This document shows, one piece after another, positions 32,248 through 39,285 of a stretch of DNA of 39,826 nt. The notes under the pieces are model-generated. The model was not told the origin of the DNA. It ran no database searches and saw only the letters and a list, made by a program, of their open reading frames with translations. The stretch covers positions 1 through 39,826 of the forward strand of contig JAJZYB010000016.1 in the NCBI GenBank assembly GCA_021806135.1. Reading direction: 5' to 3'. This DNA is from Thermoplasmata archaeon. GTDB lineage: Archaea; Thermoplasmatota; Thermoplasmata; Lutacidiplasmatales; UBA184. Each line of letters begins with the position of its first letter. Positions within the stretch are counted from its first letter, which is position 1. The translations under genes and the position numbers were made by a program.

Positions 32248-33062
32248 AGGCCATCGATGTCGTGGCCAACCTGCGGAACGAGCACTACGTCAACGGCATC
32301 CGCCCGTACATGACCGAGGCCTGGCGGGTCCTCCGCCAGGACATGGACCATCTCATCATCCGGCCCCAAGAGATGGTGGAAGAGATGGACCGGGCCGGTG
32401 TGGAAAGGGCGTTCCTGGTGGCCGCCAAGGGGGAGGGCTGGGAGCTCCCGTACGAGGATGTGGCCGCGGTGGTCCGGGAGTACCCGGACAAGTTCTCCGG
32501 CATTGCCGGGTTCAACCCGTGGCAGGGGATGAAGGGGGTCGCGGAGCTCGCCCGGGCGGTGGAACGGTTCGAGTTCGTGGGGGCCCACGTGTACCCGCAC
32601 TGGTTCCGGAGGCCCCCCAACGACGCCATCTACTACCCGTTCTACGCCAAGTGCGTGGAGCTGGGGGTCCCGGTCCAGATGCAGGTGGGGCACGCGACGC
32701 CCATGACCTTCCTTCCGTCGGTGGCCCACCCGATCACCCTGGAGGACATTGCCATCTACTTCCGGGACCTGAAGATCATCGGGATCCACATCGGCTACCC
32801 GTGGACGGAGGAGATGATCTCGGTGGCCTACCGGTTCCCCAACGTGTACATCGCCACGGACGCCCATGCCCCGCGCTACTGGGAGCCCCGGTTCGTGGAC
32901 TACCTGAGGACCCGGGGGTCCCGGAAGGTGCTCTTTGCCACCGACTACCCGATCGTGGGTTTCCAGCGGGCCATGACCGAACTGACCGACCACCATCTGC
33001 CGGAGGAGGTCCTCTCCCGTTTCCTTAGGGAGAACGCGCGCGAACTCTACCGGCTCCCGTGA
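32244..33062 (+). CDS. Amidohydrolase family 2 (TIM-barrel) protein lacking the first HxH
   Basis: This 272-residue protein of the PF04909 type has GIAGFNPWQGMKGVAELARA, FVGAHVYPHWFRRPP (His pair), IIGIHIGYPWTEEM (His) and VLFATDYPIVGFQRAM (Asp). These give the mid and C-terminal metal and catalytic residues of decarboxylases such as ACMSD and of hydrolases or hydratases. The usual N-terminal D-x-H-x-H is absent: the first strand reads AIDVVANLRNEH. Related subgroups also lack it, but it could mean a changed metal site or function. GGGAGGGG (32231-32238) is the ribosome site and the start overlaps the CoA-transferase stop. A decarboxylation, hydration or ring-cleavage step for the local pathway is likely but not fixed. 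Confidence 0.83.
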   Translation: MKAIDVVANLRNEHYVNGIRPYMTEAWRVLRQDMDHLIIRPQEMVEEMDRAGVERAFLVAAKGEGWELPYEDVAAVVREYPDKFSGIAGFNPWQGMKGVAELARAVERFEFVGAHVYPHWFRRPPNDAIYYPFYAKCVELGVPVQMQVGHATPMTFLPSVAHPITLEDIAIYFRDLKIIGIHIGYPWTEEMISVAYRFPNVYIATDAHAPRYWEPRFVDYLRTRGSRKVLFATDYPIVGFQRAMTELTDHHLPEEVLSRFLRENARELYRLP

Positions 33063-33092
33063 GACGGGCGGACGCAGCGGCCCGGCAAAGGG

Positions 33093-33136
33093 TCTTATGG
33101 CCAACGGGACCTCCGAACATTTCCGCCGTCAGGTGA
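33093..33136 (+). promoter_or_regulatory. Promoter and ribosome site of the five-gene operon
   Basis: TCTTATGG (33093-33100) is a possible TATA about 45 nt upstream of the ATG at 33141. AGGTGA (33131-33136) is a ribosome site 4 nt upstream of that ATG. The operon may therefore be transcribed separately from the CoA-transferase pair, or with it by read-through. Confidence 0.45.
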
Positions 33137-33140
33137 ACGA

Positions 33141-34028
33141 ATGACGAGGCCCGGGGAGGCAAGCCTTCACGCCCGTTTGTCCAAAGGACCGATCCTGGTG
33201 GCCCCCGGGGCCTACGACGCGCTGTCGGCCCGGCTGATCGAGCAGGCGGGGTTCCCCGCGGTCTATGCGAGCGGCGCCGGTGCCTCCTACAGCCTCCTGG
33301 GGGCTCCCGACCTGGGCCTGCTCTCCTTCGCGGAGATGCTCGACCAGGTCCGACGGATCGCCCAGGCGGTGTCGATCCCGGTCATCGCCGACGGGGACAC
33401 CGGCTACGGGAACGCGCTGAACGTCCAGCGGACCGTGCGGGAGTTCGAGTCCGCCGGAGCGGACGCCGTCCAATTGGAGGACCAGGGCTTCCCGAAACGC
33501 TGCGGCCACCTGTCGGAAAAGACGTTGATCCCCCTGCCGGAGATGGTGGGCAAGCTCCGGGCGGCCCGGGAGGCCCGGAGTTCCCCGGATTTCCTGCTCA
33601 TCGCCCGGACCGATGCGCTCCTCCTGGAAGGCCTGGACTCGGCCCTGGAACGCCTGGCGCGGTACGCGGAGGCGGGGGCGGACATCCTGTTCCTCGAGGC
33701 CCCGCCGGACACGGAGACCTTCCGGAAGGCCCGGGCCCGCCTCCCCGGGACGCTCATGGCCAACATGGTGGAGGGGGGACGGACCCCGCTGCTCTCCGCC
33801 CGGGAGCTCGCGGAGCTCGGCTTCCAGCTCGTCATCTTCCCGGGGGCGGCCGCCCGGACCGCCGCCTTCGCCGTGGGGCAGATGCTCTCGACGCTGCGCG
33901 AAGCCGGGACGACCCGGGAGGCCCTCGGCCGGATGCTCATGTTCGACGGGTTGAACGCGGTGGTCGGCCTTCCCCAGGCGCTCGCCACGGGACGACGCTT
34001 CCAGGGGGAACCGGCGCCGCCGGCATGA
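33141..34028 (+). CDS. ICL/PEP-mutase family C-C lyase (2-methylisocitrate or 2,3-dimethylmalate lyase type)
   Basis: This 295-residue TIM barrel has VIADGDTGYGNALNVQRTV (metal Asp 84, 86), VQLEDQG (Glu 113) and the catalytic loop PKRCGHLSEKTLIP (Cys 121, His 123). The KRCGH loop is what separates lyases (methylisocitrate lyase PrpB, 2,3-dimethylmalate lyase) from phosphoenolpyruvate mutases and oxaloacetate decarboxylases of the same family. The expected reaction is retro-aldol cleavage of a 2-hydroxydicarboxylate or tricarboxylate to pyruvate plus a second acid. It is the first gene of a tight operon with aconitase-type subunits 3 nt downstream, a combination also found for dimethylmaleate hydratase and dimethylmalate lyase in nicotinate fermentation. 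The substrate remains unproven. Confidence 0.88.
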   Translation: MTRPGEASLHARLSKGPILVAPGAYDALSARLIEQAGFPAVYASGAGASYSLLGAPDLGLLSFAEMLDQVRRIAQAVSIPVIADGDTGYGNALNVQRTVREFESAGADAVQLEDQGFPKRCGHLSEKTLIPLPEMVGKLRAAREARSSPDFLLIARTDALLLEGLDSALERLARYAEAGADILFLEAPPDTETFRKARARLPGTLMANMVEGGRTPLLSARELAELGFQLVIFPGAAARTAAFAVGQMLSTLREAGTTREALGRMLMFDGLNAVVGLPQALATGRRFQGEPAPPA

Positions 34029-34031
34029 GTC

Positions 34032-35318
34032 ATGTCCCGTCCCCAGACCCAGATCGAGAAGATCCTCTCGCACCACTCCACCGAGGCTCCCGGAAGACCG
34101 GTCGAGCCGGAGGACATCGTGGAGGTGGAGGTGGACCGTCTGGTCCTCCTGGACATGGCCGCCACGCATCCGGAGTTCATGGGCCACCTCCCCCATCGCA
34201 TCCAGCATCCGGAAAGGATCGCCTGGGTCTTCGACCACCTGGTCCCCCCGCCCACCATCGAACTGGCCACGGGCCTGGCGAAGCTCCGCGAGCTGGCCCG
34301 GCGCTGGGGGATCCGTGAGGTCTTTGACGTGGGCCGGGGAGGGATCTCCCATCCGCTCATGGCGGAGCGCGGATGGGTCCGCCCCGGGGAGATCCTCGCC
34401 AACACCGACTCCCACACCTGCGCCGCCGGGGCCCTGGGCTGCGCTGGCCGGGGCGTGGGGATGCTGGAGGTGATGAGCATCCTGTGCACCGGGAAGACCT
34501 GGTTCAGGGTGGGCGGGACGGTACGGGCCCGCCTGGAAGGGAAGCTCCCCCGGGGCGTCTACGGAAAGGACCTCTTCCTCGCGCTGGCCGGCACCTACGG
34601 GGGCATCCCCGGCAAGAACCTGGAGTTCCAGGGCCCCGGCGTCGCCCACCTCGCCATCCCCACCCGCCAGGTCGTCGCCACCATGGGGGCGGAGATCGGG
34701 GCGGAGTTCGTCCTCTTCCCGCCGGATGACCGGGCGCTGGAGTACGTGAGGGCCCGGGTCCCGGCGGGAGAGACGCTCCGGCCCGTTGAGGCGGACCCGG
34801 AGGCCCACTACGAGCAGGAGTGGCCCCTAGCCCTGGACCCCCTGGTCCCGCTCGTGGCCGAGCCCGGACGGGTGACCCGGAACGTCAAGCCGGTCCAGGA
34901 GCTCTCCCACGTGGCGATCCAGCGGGCCGTGGTGGGCTCCTGCGCCAACGGGACGCTGGAGGACCTCGAACAGGTGAGCACGATCCTGGCCGGGAGGAAG
35001 GTCCACCCCGACGTGGTCCTCACGGTGACCCCCAACACGAGCGCGGTCTTTGCCGAAGCCTCGCGCCTCGGCCATCTGGAGACGATCGTGCGGGCCGGCG
35101 GGCTGGTCACCAACGCCACCTGCGGGGCCTGCTTCGGCGGGCATCTTGGGGTCCTGGGCGACGGGGAGGTCTGCGTCACCTCCACCACCCGTAACTTCCA
35201 GGGACGGATGGGTTCCTCCCAGGCCCGGATCTACCTCGCCTCCAGCGCCACCGTGGCGGCCAGCGCGGTGACCGGTCATCTGACCGACCCCCGGGAGCTC
35301 CTCTCGGAGGCGCCATGA
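34032..35318 (+). CDS. Aconitase/isopropylmalate isomerase family hydro-lyase, large subunit
   Basis: This 428-residue protein has TDSHTCAAGALGC (125-137), the iron-sulphur ligands Cys 304 in VGSCANGTLEDL and Cys 364/367 in NATCGACFGGHLG, and GRGGISHPLMAERG. It is the large, [4Fe-4S]-carrying subunit. Known substrates of such two-subunit enzymes include isopropylmalate, homoaconitate, maleate/citraconate and dimethylmaleate. The changed substrate loops (GISHP instead of GICHQ, ANG instead of TNGR) suggest it is not simple leucine biosynthesis, and no leuA or leuB gene is nearby. It follows the lyase gene by 3 nt and overlaps the small subunit (ATGA). Confidence 0.9.
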   Translation: MSRPQTQIEKILSHHSTEAPGRPVEPEDIVEVEVDRLVLLDMAATHPEFMGHLPHRIQHPERIAWVFDHLVPPPTIELATGLAKLRELARRWGIREVFDVGRGGISHPLMAERGWVRPGEILANTDSHTCAAGALGCAGRGVGMLEVMSILCTGKTWFRVGGTVRARLEGKLPRGVYGKDLFLALAGTYGGIPGKNLEFQGPGVAHLAIPTRQVVATMGAEIGAEFVLFPPDDRALEYVRARVPAGETLRPVEADPEAHYEQEWPLALDPLVPLVAEPGRVTRNVKPVQELSHVAIQRAVVGSCANGTLEDLEQVSTILAGRKVHPDVVLTVTPNTSAVFAEASRLGHLETIVRAGGLVTNATCGACFGGHLGVLGDGEVCVTSTTRNFQGRMGSSQARIYLASSATVAASAVTGHLTDPRELLSEAP

Positions 35319-35800
35319 GGATCGCCGGGCGGGCCTGGGTCGTCGGGGACGACATCAACACCGACCTGCTGTACCCGGCCACCTGCTTCAGGCTCCCGCC
35401 GGCGGAGCGTCGGTGGCAGACCCTGAGCGCGAACCGCCCCGGATGGGCCCGGGAGGTCCGCCCCGGCGACGTGCTCGTGGCCGGCTCCAACTTCGGGATG
35501 GGATCCTCACGGCCCGCGGCGGACAACCTCAGGGACCTGGGCATCCGCTTGGTCGTGGCCGATTCCATCAACGGGCTCTTCTTCCGTACCGCCATCAACA
35601 CCGGGCTCCCCATCCTCGAGGTCCCGGGGGTCTCCCGGTCGGTCCGGGAGGGGAGCCGGCTGGAGGCGGACCTCACGGAGGGCTGGGTCAGGACCGACGG
35701 GCGGGAGCTCCAGGGTCGCCCGCTCCCGCCCTTCCTCGCCCGGATCCTCGAGGACGGCGGCGTCCTCGCCCGGTTGGCGAAGCAAGGCTATATCGACTGA
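35315..35800 (+). CDS. Aconitase/isopropylmalate isomerase family hydro-lyase, small subunit
   Basis: This 161-residue swivelling subunit has GDDINTDLLYPATCF in place of the usual DTDxIxP, and GSNFGMGSSRPAADNL (57-72), where the common GSSREHAP is GSSRPAAD. The loss of the Glu-His of that motif fits members with substrates other than isopropylmalate, such as dimethylmaleate or maleate hydratases. It forms the active enzyme with the protein encoded just upstream, whose stop overlaps this start. The next gene starts 27 nt downstream. Confidence 0.88.
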   Translation: MRIAGRAWVVGDDINTDLLYPATCFRLPPAERRWQTLSANRPGWAREVRPGDVLVAGSNFGMGSSRPAADNLRDLGIRLVVADSINGLFFRTAINTGLPILEVPGVSRSVREGSRLEADLTEGWVRTDGRELQGRPLPPFLARILEDGGVLARLAKQGYID

Positions 35801-35827
35801 AGCGTTGGGCGCCCGCCCGAGGAGTCC

Positions 35828-36517
35828 ATGCACGCCTGGGAATCCATCCTGCCCGATCGGGACCGTCAGGTGATCGCCGCCGCCGGCTACGGGAAGGAAC
35901 GCCCCCAGGGGACCGCCCCCGCCCTGCTCGTCATCGATCCGCAGTACAACTACGTGGGAGAGGACCTCCCCATCCTGGAGTCCATCCGCCGGTACCCCAC
36001 CAGCGTGGGGCATGCCGCGTACGAGGCGTTGCCCCGGATCCAGGGGCTGGTCTCCGCCTTCCGGGAGACCCGGCACCCCGTGATCTACACGACCGTGGCT
36101 CCCAAGGAGTCGTTGCTCCCGTACTCCATCAGCGGACGCGTGCACGCCGACCGGAAGGCCGAGACGCTGGTGGCCGGGCATCGGGGCACGGAGATCGTGG
36201 AACCCCTCTCCCCGCTGCCGGGGGAGATCGTTCTGGAGAAGGCCTTCGCCAGCGCCTTCTCCGGGACCCCGCTGGCCACGATCCTCACGCTGCAGCGGGT
36301 GGATACCGTGGTGGTCTGCGGGGGGACCACCAGCGGATGCGTGCGGGGCACCGCGGTGGACGCCGCGGGCCTGGGCTACCGGGTCACCGTGGTGGAGGAC
36401 GCGGTCTTCGACCGGATCGAGCTGTCCCATGCGGCCAGCCTCCTCGACCTGTGGATGAAGTACGCGAACGTACTTCCGGCCGCCACGGTGGTCTCCTGGC
36501 TCCGGGGCCTCCCATGA
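35828..36517 (+). CDS. Isochorismatase-fold amidase (N-carbamoylsarcosine/maleamate amidohydrolase type), copy 2
   Basis: This 229-residue protein has LLVIDPQYNY (Asp 37), IVLEKAFASAFSGT (Lys 138) and VCGGTTSGCVRGTAVDAAG (Cys 171). The TTSGC-V/I-R segment is the version seen in N-carbamoylsarcosine amidase, maleamate amidase (NicF) and ureidoacrylate-type enzymes rather than nicotinamidase. Release of ammonia, or carbon dioxide plus ammonia, from a linear amide or carbamoyl acid is expected. GAGGAG at 35819-35824 is the ribosome site. The stop overlaps the start of the ring-opening amidohydrolase (ATGA), which supports consecutive steps: the ring is opened, then the resulting half-amide or N-carbamoyl acid is hydrolysed. 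Confidence 0.87.
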   Translation: MHAWESILPDRDRQVIAAAGYGKERPQGTAPALLVIDPQYNYVGEDLPILESIRRYPTSVGHAAYEALPRIQGLVSAFRETRHPVIYTTVAPKESLLPYSISGRVHADRKAETLVAGHRGTEIVEPLSPLPGEIVLEKAFASAFSGTPLATILTLQRVDTVVVCGGTTSGCVRGTAVDAAGLGYRVTVVEDAVFDRIELSHAASLLDLWMKYANVLPAATVVSWLRGLP

Positions 36518-37914
36518 GCGAACTCGTCCTGCGGAACGCCCGGCTCGTCTTCCCCCACCGGGGGGTGGTGGAAGGGGAGGTGGGGATCTCCGACGGACGG
36601 ATCGACGCGGTGGGGAAGGAGGTGGGCCCGGGGGACCGGGTCCTGGATGTGAAGGGGGCCTTCGTCGGCCCGGGGATCGTGGACCCGCACACCCACGTGG
36701 GGATCTACCGTCCCGCGGGTGAGGATGCGCAGACGGAGACGGCCTCCGCCGCCCGGGGCGGGGTCACCACCGTGGTGACCTACTGGCGGGTCGGAGAACC
36801 GTACACCCCGGGGCTCCTGCCCTACTCGGAAGGGCTCCCCCGGTTCCTCTCGGCCGTGGAGGGGCGGATGGGCTGCGACTACGCCGTCAACCTGGGGATG
36901 CTCACCCGGGCCCACCTGGCCGAGGTCCCTTCCTTGGTCCGGGAGAAGGGGATCACCACGCTGAAGTACTTCGCCCACTACGAGGGAAGGGCGGACATCG
37001 GCCGGGACCTCGACGCGGGGTACTTCCACCGTCTGGCCTCCGAGGTGGCCCGGCTACTCCCGGAGGTCCCGGCGGTCCGCCTGAGCGTGCACTCGGAGGA
37101 CGCCGGCATCGTCCGGGAGGCCACGGAGGAGGAGCGGGCCCGGGGCGGGAAGGACCTGGAGGCCTACCGCCGGTCGAGGCCCGAGCTCGCGGAGGCCGTC
37201 AGCATCCGCCGCCTCGGGGAGGTGGCCCTGGCCACGGGGGCCCCGGTCTATCTTCCCCACGTGAGCTCGGAGCTGGGGTACCGACGCGCCGAGGAGTACG
37301 TCCGCCAGGGGGCCTCCCTCCTCATCGAGACCAGCCTGCACTACCTGCTGCTGACCACCGATACCCCCGCCGGGATCCGCGCCAAGGTGAACCCGGCGGT
37401 CCGTCGCCCCTCGGATGTGGAGGCGCTCTGGGAGGGCCTCGCCCGGGGACGGATCCGGTGCGTGGGGAGCGACCACGCTTCGAACCGGTTGGCGGACAAG
37501 GAGGAGCTCTGGACGGCCAAACCCGCCTTCCCCGGCACCGGCCTCCTGCTCCCCCTGCTCTTCGAGGAGGGGGTCCTGCGCCGGAAGGTCCTCACCCCGG
37601 AGGCGCTCTGGGGGATCCTCTCGGAGAACAACGCCCGGGCCCACGGGATGTTCCCCCGGAAGGGCTGCCTGGTCCCGGGGGCCGACGCCGACCTGGTGGT
37701 CTTCTCCCGGCAGCCGGAGGCCGTTCGGGTCACCGCCGAGCGGGTCGGGTCCTTCGCGGACTACACTCCCTACGAGGGCCGGGAGCTCCACTACCTGCCC
37801 ACGCGGGTGTTCCTCCGGGGCCGGGAGACCTTTGACGGGGAGTCCTTCACCGGTGCGGGGACCGGGGAGTTCCTGCACCGCCCCCTGGCCCTGCCGGGGA
37901 CGCCGGGCCGGTGA
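36514..37914 (+). CDS. Dihydropyrimidinase/hydantoinase/cyclic-imidase family hydrolase, copy 1
   Basis: This 466-residue protein has the complete binuclear metal set of cyclic amidohydrolases: DPHTHVG (His 59, 61), carboxylated Lys 151 in ITTLKYFAHY, His 193 in SVHSED, His 249 in LPHVSS and Asp 320 in VGSDHAS. The loop usually ETCPHY reads IETSLHYLL, so the substrate pocket differs from dihydroorotase. It would open a cyclic amide or imide ring (hydantoin, dihydropyrimidine or a cyclic imide). As the last gene of the five-gene operon it would catalyse the first step of the pathway. Its end overlaps the convergent copy 2 gene by 68 bases. Confidence 0.88.
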   Translation: MSELVLRNARLVFPHRGVVEGEVGISDGRIDAVGKEVGPGDRVLDVKGAFVGPGIVDPHTHVGIYRPAGEDAQTETASAARGGVTTVVTYWRVGEPYTPGLLPYSEGLPRFLSAVEGRMGCDYAVNLGMLTRAHLAEVPSLVREKGITTLKYFAHYEGRADIGRDLDAGYFHRLASEVARLLPEVPAVRLSVHSEDAGIVREATEEERARGGKDLEAYRRSRPELAEAVSIRRLGEVALATGAPVYLPHVSSELGYRRAEEYVRQGASLLIETSLHYLLLTTDTPAGIRAKVNPAVRRPSDVEALWEGLARGRIRCVGSDHASNRLADKEELWTAKPAFPGTGLLLPLLFEEGVLRRKVLTPEALWGILSENNARAHGMFPRKGCLVPGADADLVVFSRQPEAVRVTAERVGSFADYTPYEGRELHYLPTRVFLRGRETFDGESFTGAGTGEFLHRPLALPGTPGR

Positions 37915-39280
37915 ACTCCCGGGCCCGCTGGTAGCGGCCCCGCCCGGGCCGGCCCCGGAGGGTCCCCGGGAAGACCCCATCCGAGACGGTCTCGCCCCGG
38001 CTGAAGGTCCGGACCGGGACCCCCTTCAGGCTCCATCCCTCGAAGAGGGTGAACTCGCTGTGGTGGTGGAGGTCCTCGTTCCGGATGACCGCGGTGGCCC
38101 GGGGGTCGACCAGGACCAGGTCGGCATCCGCCCCGGGGAGGAGCGACCCCTTCCGGGGATGGTAGCCGAACCGCCGGGCGGGCCCCTCGGCCAGCAGCCA
38201 GAGGAGCCGTTCCCAAGAGAGCCGCCCCCGGAACGCCTCCTGCATCAGGATGGGGTACATTGTCTCGCTTCCCGGGAACCCCGGCGGGATGGAGAAGATG
38301 TCCTTCTCTCCCGGGGCCTTCTCGGAGCTGGGGGCCGCGTGGTCCGACGCCAGGAAGTCCACCGTGCCGTCCAGCAGGCCGGCCCAGAGCGCCTCCACCT
38401 CGGCCCGGGAGCGGAGGGGAGGGTTCACCTTCGCATACGCCCCCCGGTCCCGGTACGTTCCGGTGTCGAAGTACAGGTAGTGTGGGCAGGTCTCCACCGA
38501 GAGGTCTGCGCCCCGGGCCCGGGCCTCCCGGACCACCGGCAGGGTCCACCCGCTGCTCAGATGCACGATGTGGATGGCCGTCCCCGCGGCCTCCCCCCAG
38601 CGCGCCACCCGGGCCACCGCCTCCTGTTCCGCCAGGGTCGGCCGGGAATCGGTGTACACCTCCGGGGTGGTCCGCCCGGCCTTCCGTAGCGTTTCGGTGG
38701 CGTCGGCCACGAGCGACGGGTTCTCCGCGTGGACCTCCAACGGGGCCCCCGTGCCCGAGAGCCTCCTCGCGATGGCGAGGACCGTGGCGTCCTCGGAGGC
38801 CCGGTACTCCCCGACCGGGTTCCAACCCAGGTAGACCTTGATCCCCGCCACCCCCCCGGCGAGGAGGTCCGGGATCCGGGAGAGGTTCTCCGCGCAGCCG
38901 CCGCCGTGTACCCCGAAGTCCACGAGGCTGGAGCGTTCCCCCAACGCGACCTTCTCCTGAAGGGCGCTGGCGTCCAGGGTGGGACGGCAGTGCTCCGGGG
39001 TGGAGGCGGCCTGTTCCACGAAGAACGTCACTCCGCCCGAGGCGCAGGCCCCGCTTCCGGTGCCGAGGTCGGTCCGGTCCGGCCGTCCGTAGGAGAAGTG
39101 CGTGTGGGTGTCCACCGCCCCGGGGAGGAGCAGGAGTCCCCCGGCGTCCACCGACTCGTCCGCCGGGGGGAGCTGGGGCTCCTTGGCGATCCGGACGATC
39201 CGGCCGTCGTCCACCGCCACGCCGGATTCCACCCACTCCCCTCCCCATCGGAGGCGGGCGGAATGGATCACCAGGTCCAC
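37847..39280 (-). CDS. Dihydroorotase/hydantoinase family hydrolase, copy 2
   Basis: This protein of about 477 residues has DTHTHFSYG (His 59, 61), Lys 148 in AGIKVYLG, His 184 in LEVHAEN, His 240 in HIVHLSS and Asp 313 in FLASDHAA, with the classical SVETCPHYLYFD and AKVNPPLR segments. It is a complete cyclic amidohydrolase but divergent from copy 1, so the two probably act on different rings or intermediates. I place the start at GTG 39280, just after the stop of the upstream decarboxylase-like gene (39286). TTG 39289 is an alternative. It has a Pro/Gly-rich tail over the overlap with copy 1. No pyrimidine biosynthesis genes are near, so dihydroorotase proper is unlikely. Confidence 0.87.
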   Translation of the reverse strand: MDLVIHSARLRWGGEWVESGVAVDDGRIVRIAKEPQLPPADESVDAGGLLLLPGAVDTHTHFSYGRPDRTDLGTGSGACASGGVTFFVEQAASTPEHCRPTLDASALQEKVALGERSSLVDFGVHGGGCAENLSRIPDLLAGGVAGIKVYLGWNPVGEYRASEDATVLAIARRLSGTGAPLEVHAENPSLVADATETLRKAGRTTPEVYTDSRPTLAEQEAVARVARWGEAAGTAIHIVHLSSGWTLPVVREARARGADLSVETCPHYLYFDTGTYRDRGAYAKVNPPLRSRAEVEALWAGLLDGTVDFLASDHAAPSSEKAPGEKDIFSIPPGFPGSETMYPILMQEAFRGRLSWERLLWLLAEGPARRFGYHPRKGSLLPGADADLVLVDPRATAVIRNEDLHHHSEFTLFEGWSLKGVPVRTFSRGETVSDGVFPGTLRGRPGRGRYQRAREFTGPASPAGPGGGAGTPRSPHR

Positions 39281-39285
39281 GACGC

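Noticed and set aside
33141-34028. Isocitrate lyase of a glyoxylate bypass or phosphonate (PEP) mutase
   Set aside because: It is much shorter than true isocitrate lyase, no malate synthase is near, and the KRCGH loop with Cys argues for a small-acid lyase rather than a phosphonate mutase.
34032-35800. leuCD of leucine biosynthesis
   Set aside because: The substrate loops differ from isopropylmalate isomerase, and the neighbours are a lyase and amidases, not leuA or leuB.
37847-39280. Pyrimidine biosynthesis dihydroorotase (pyrC)
   Set aside because: No other pyr gene is near, two such proteins occur together with amidases and a decarboxylase-like gene, and the setting is catabolic.
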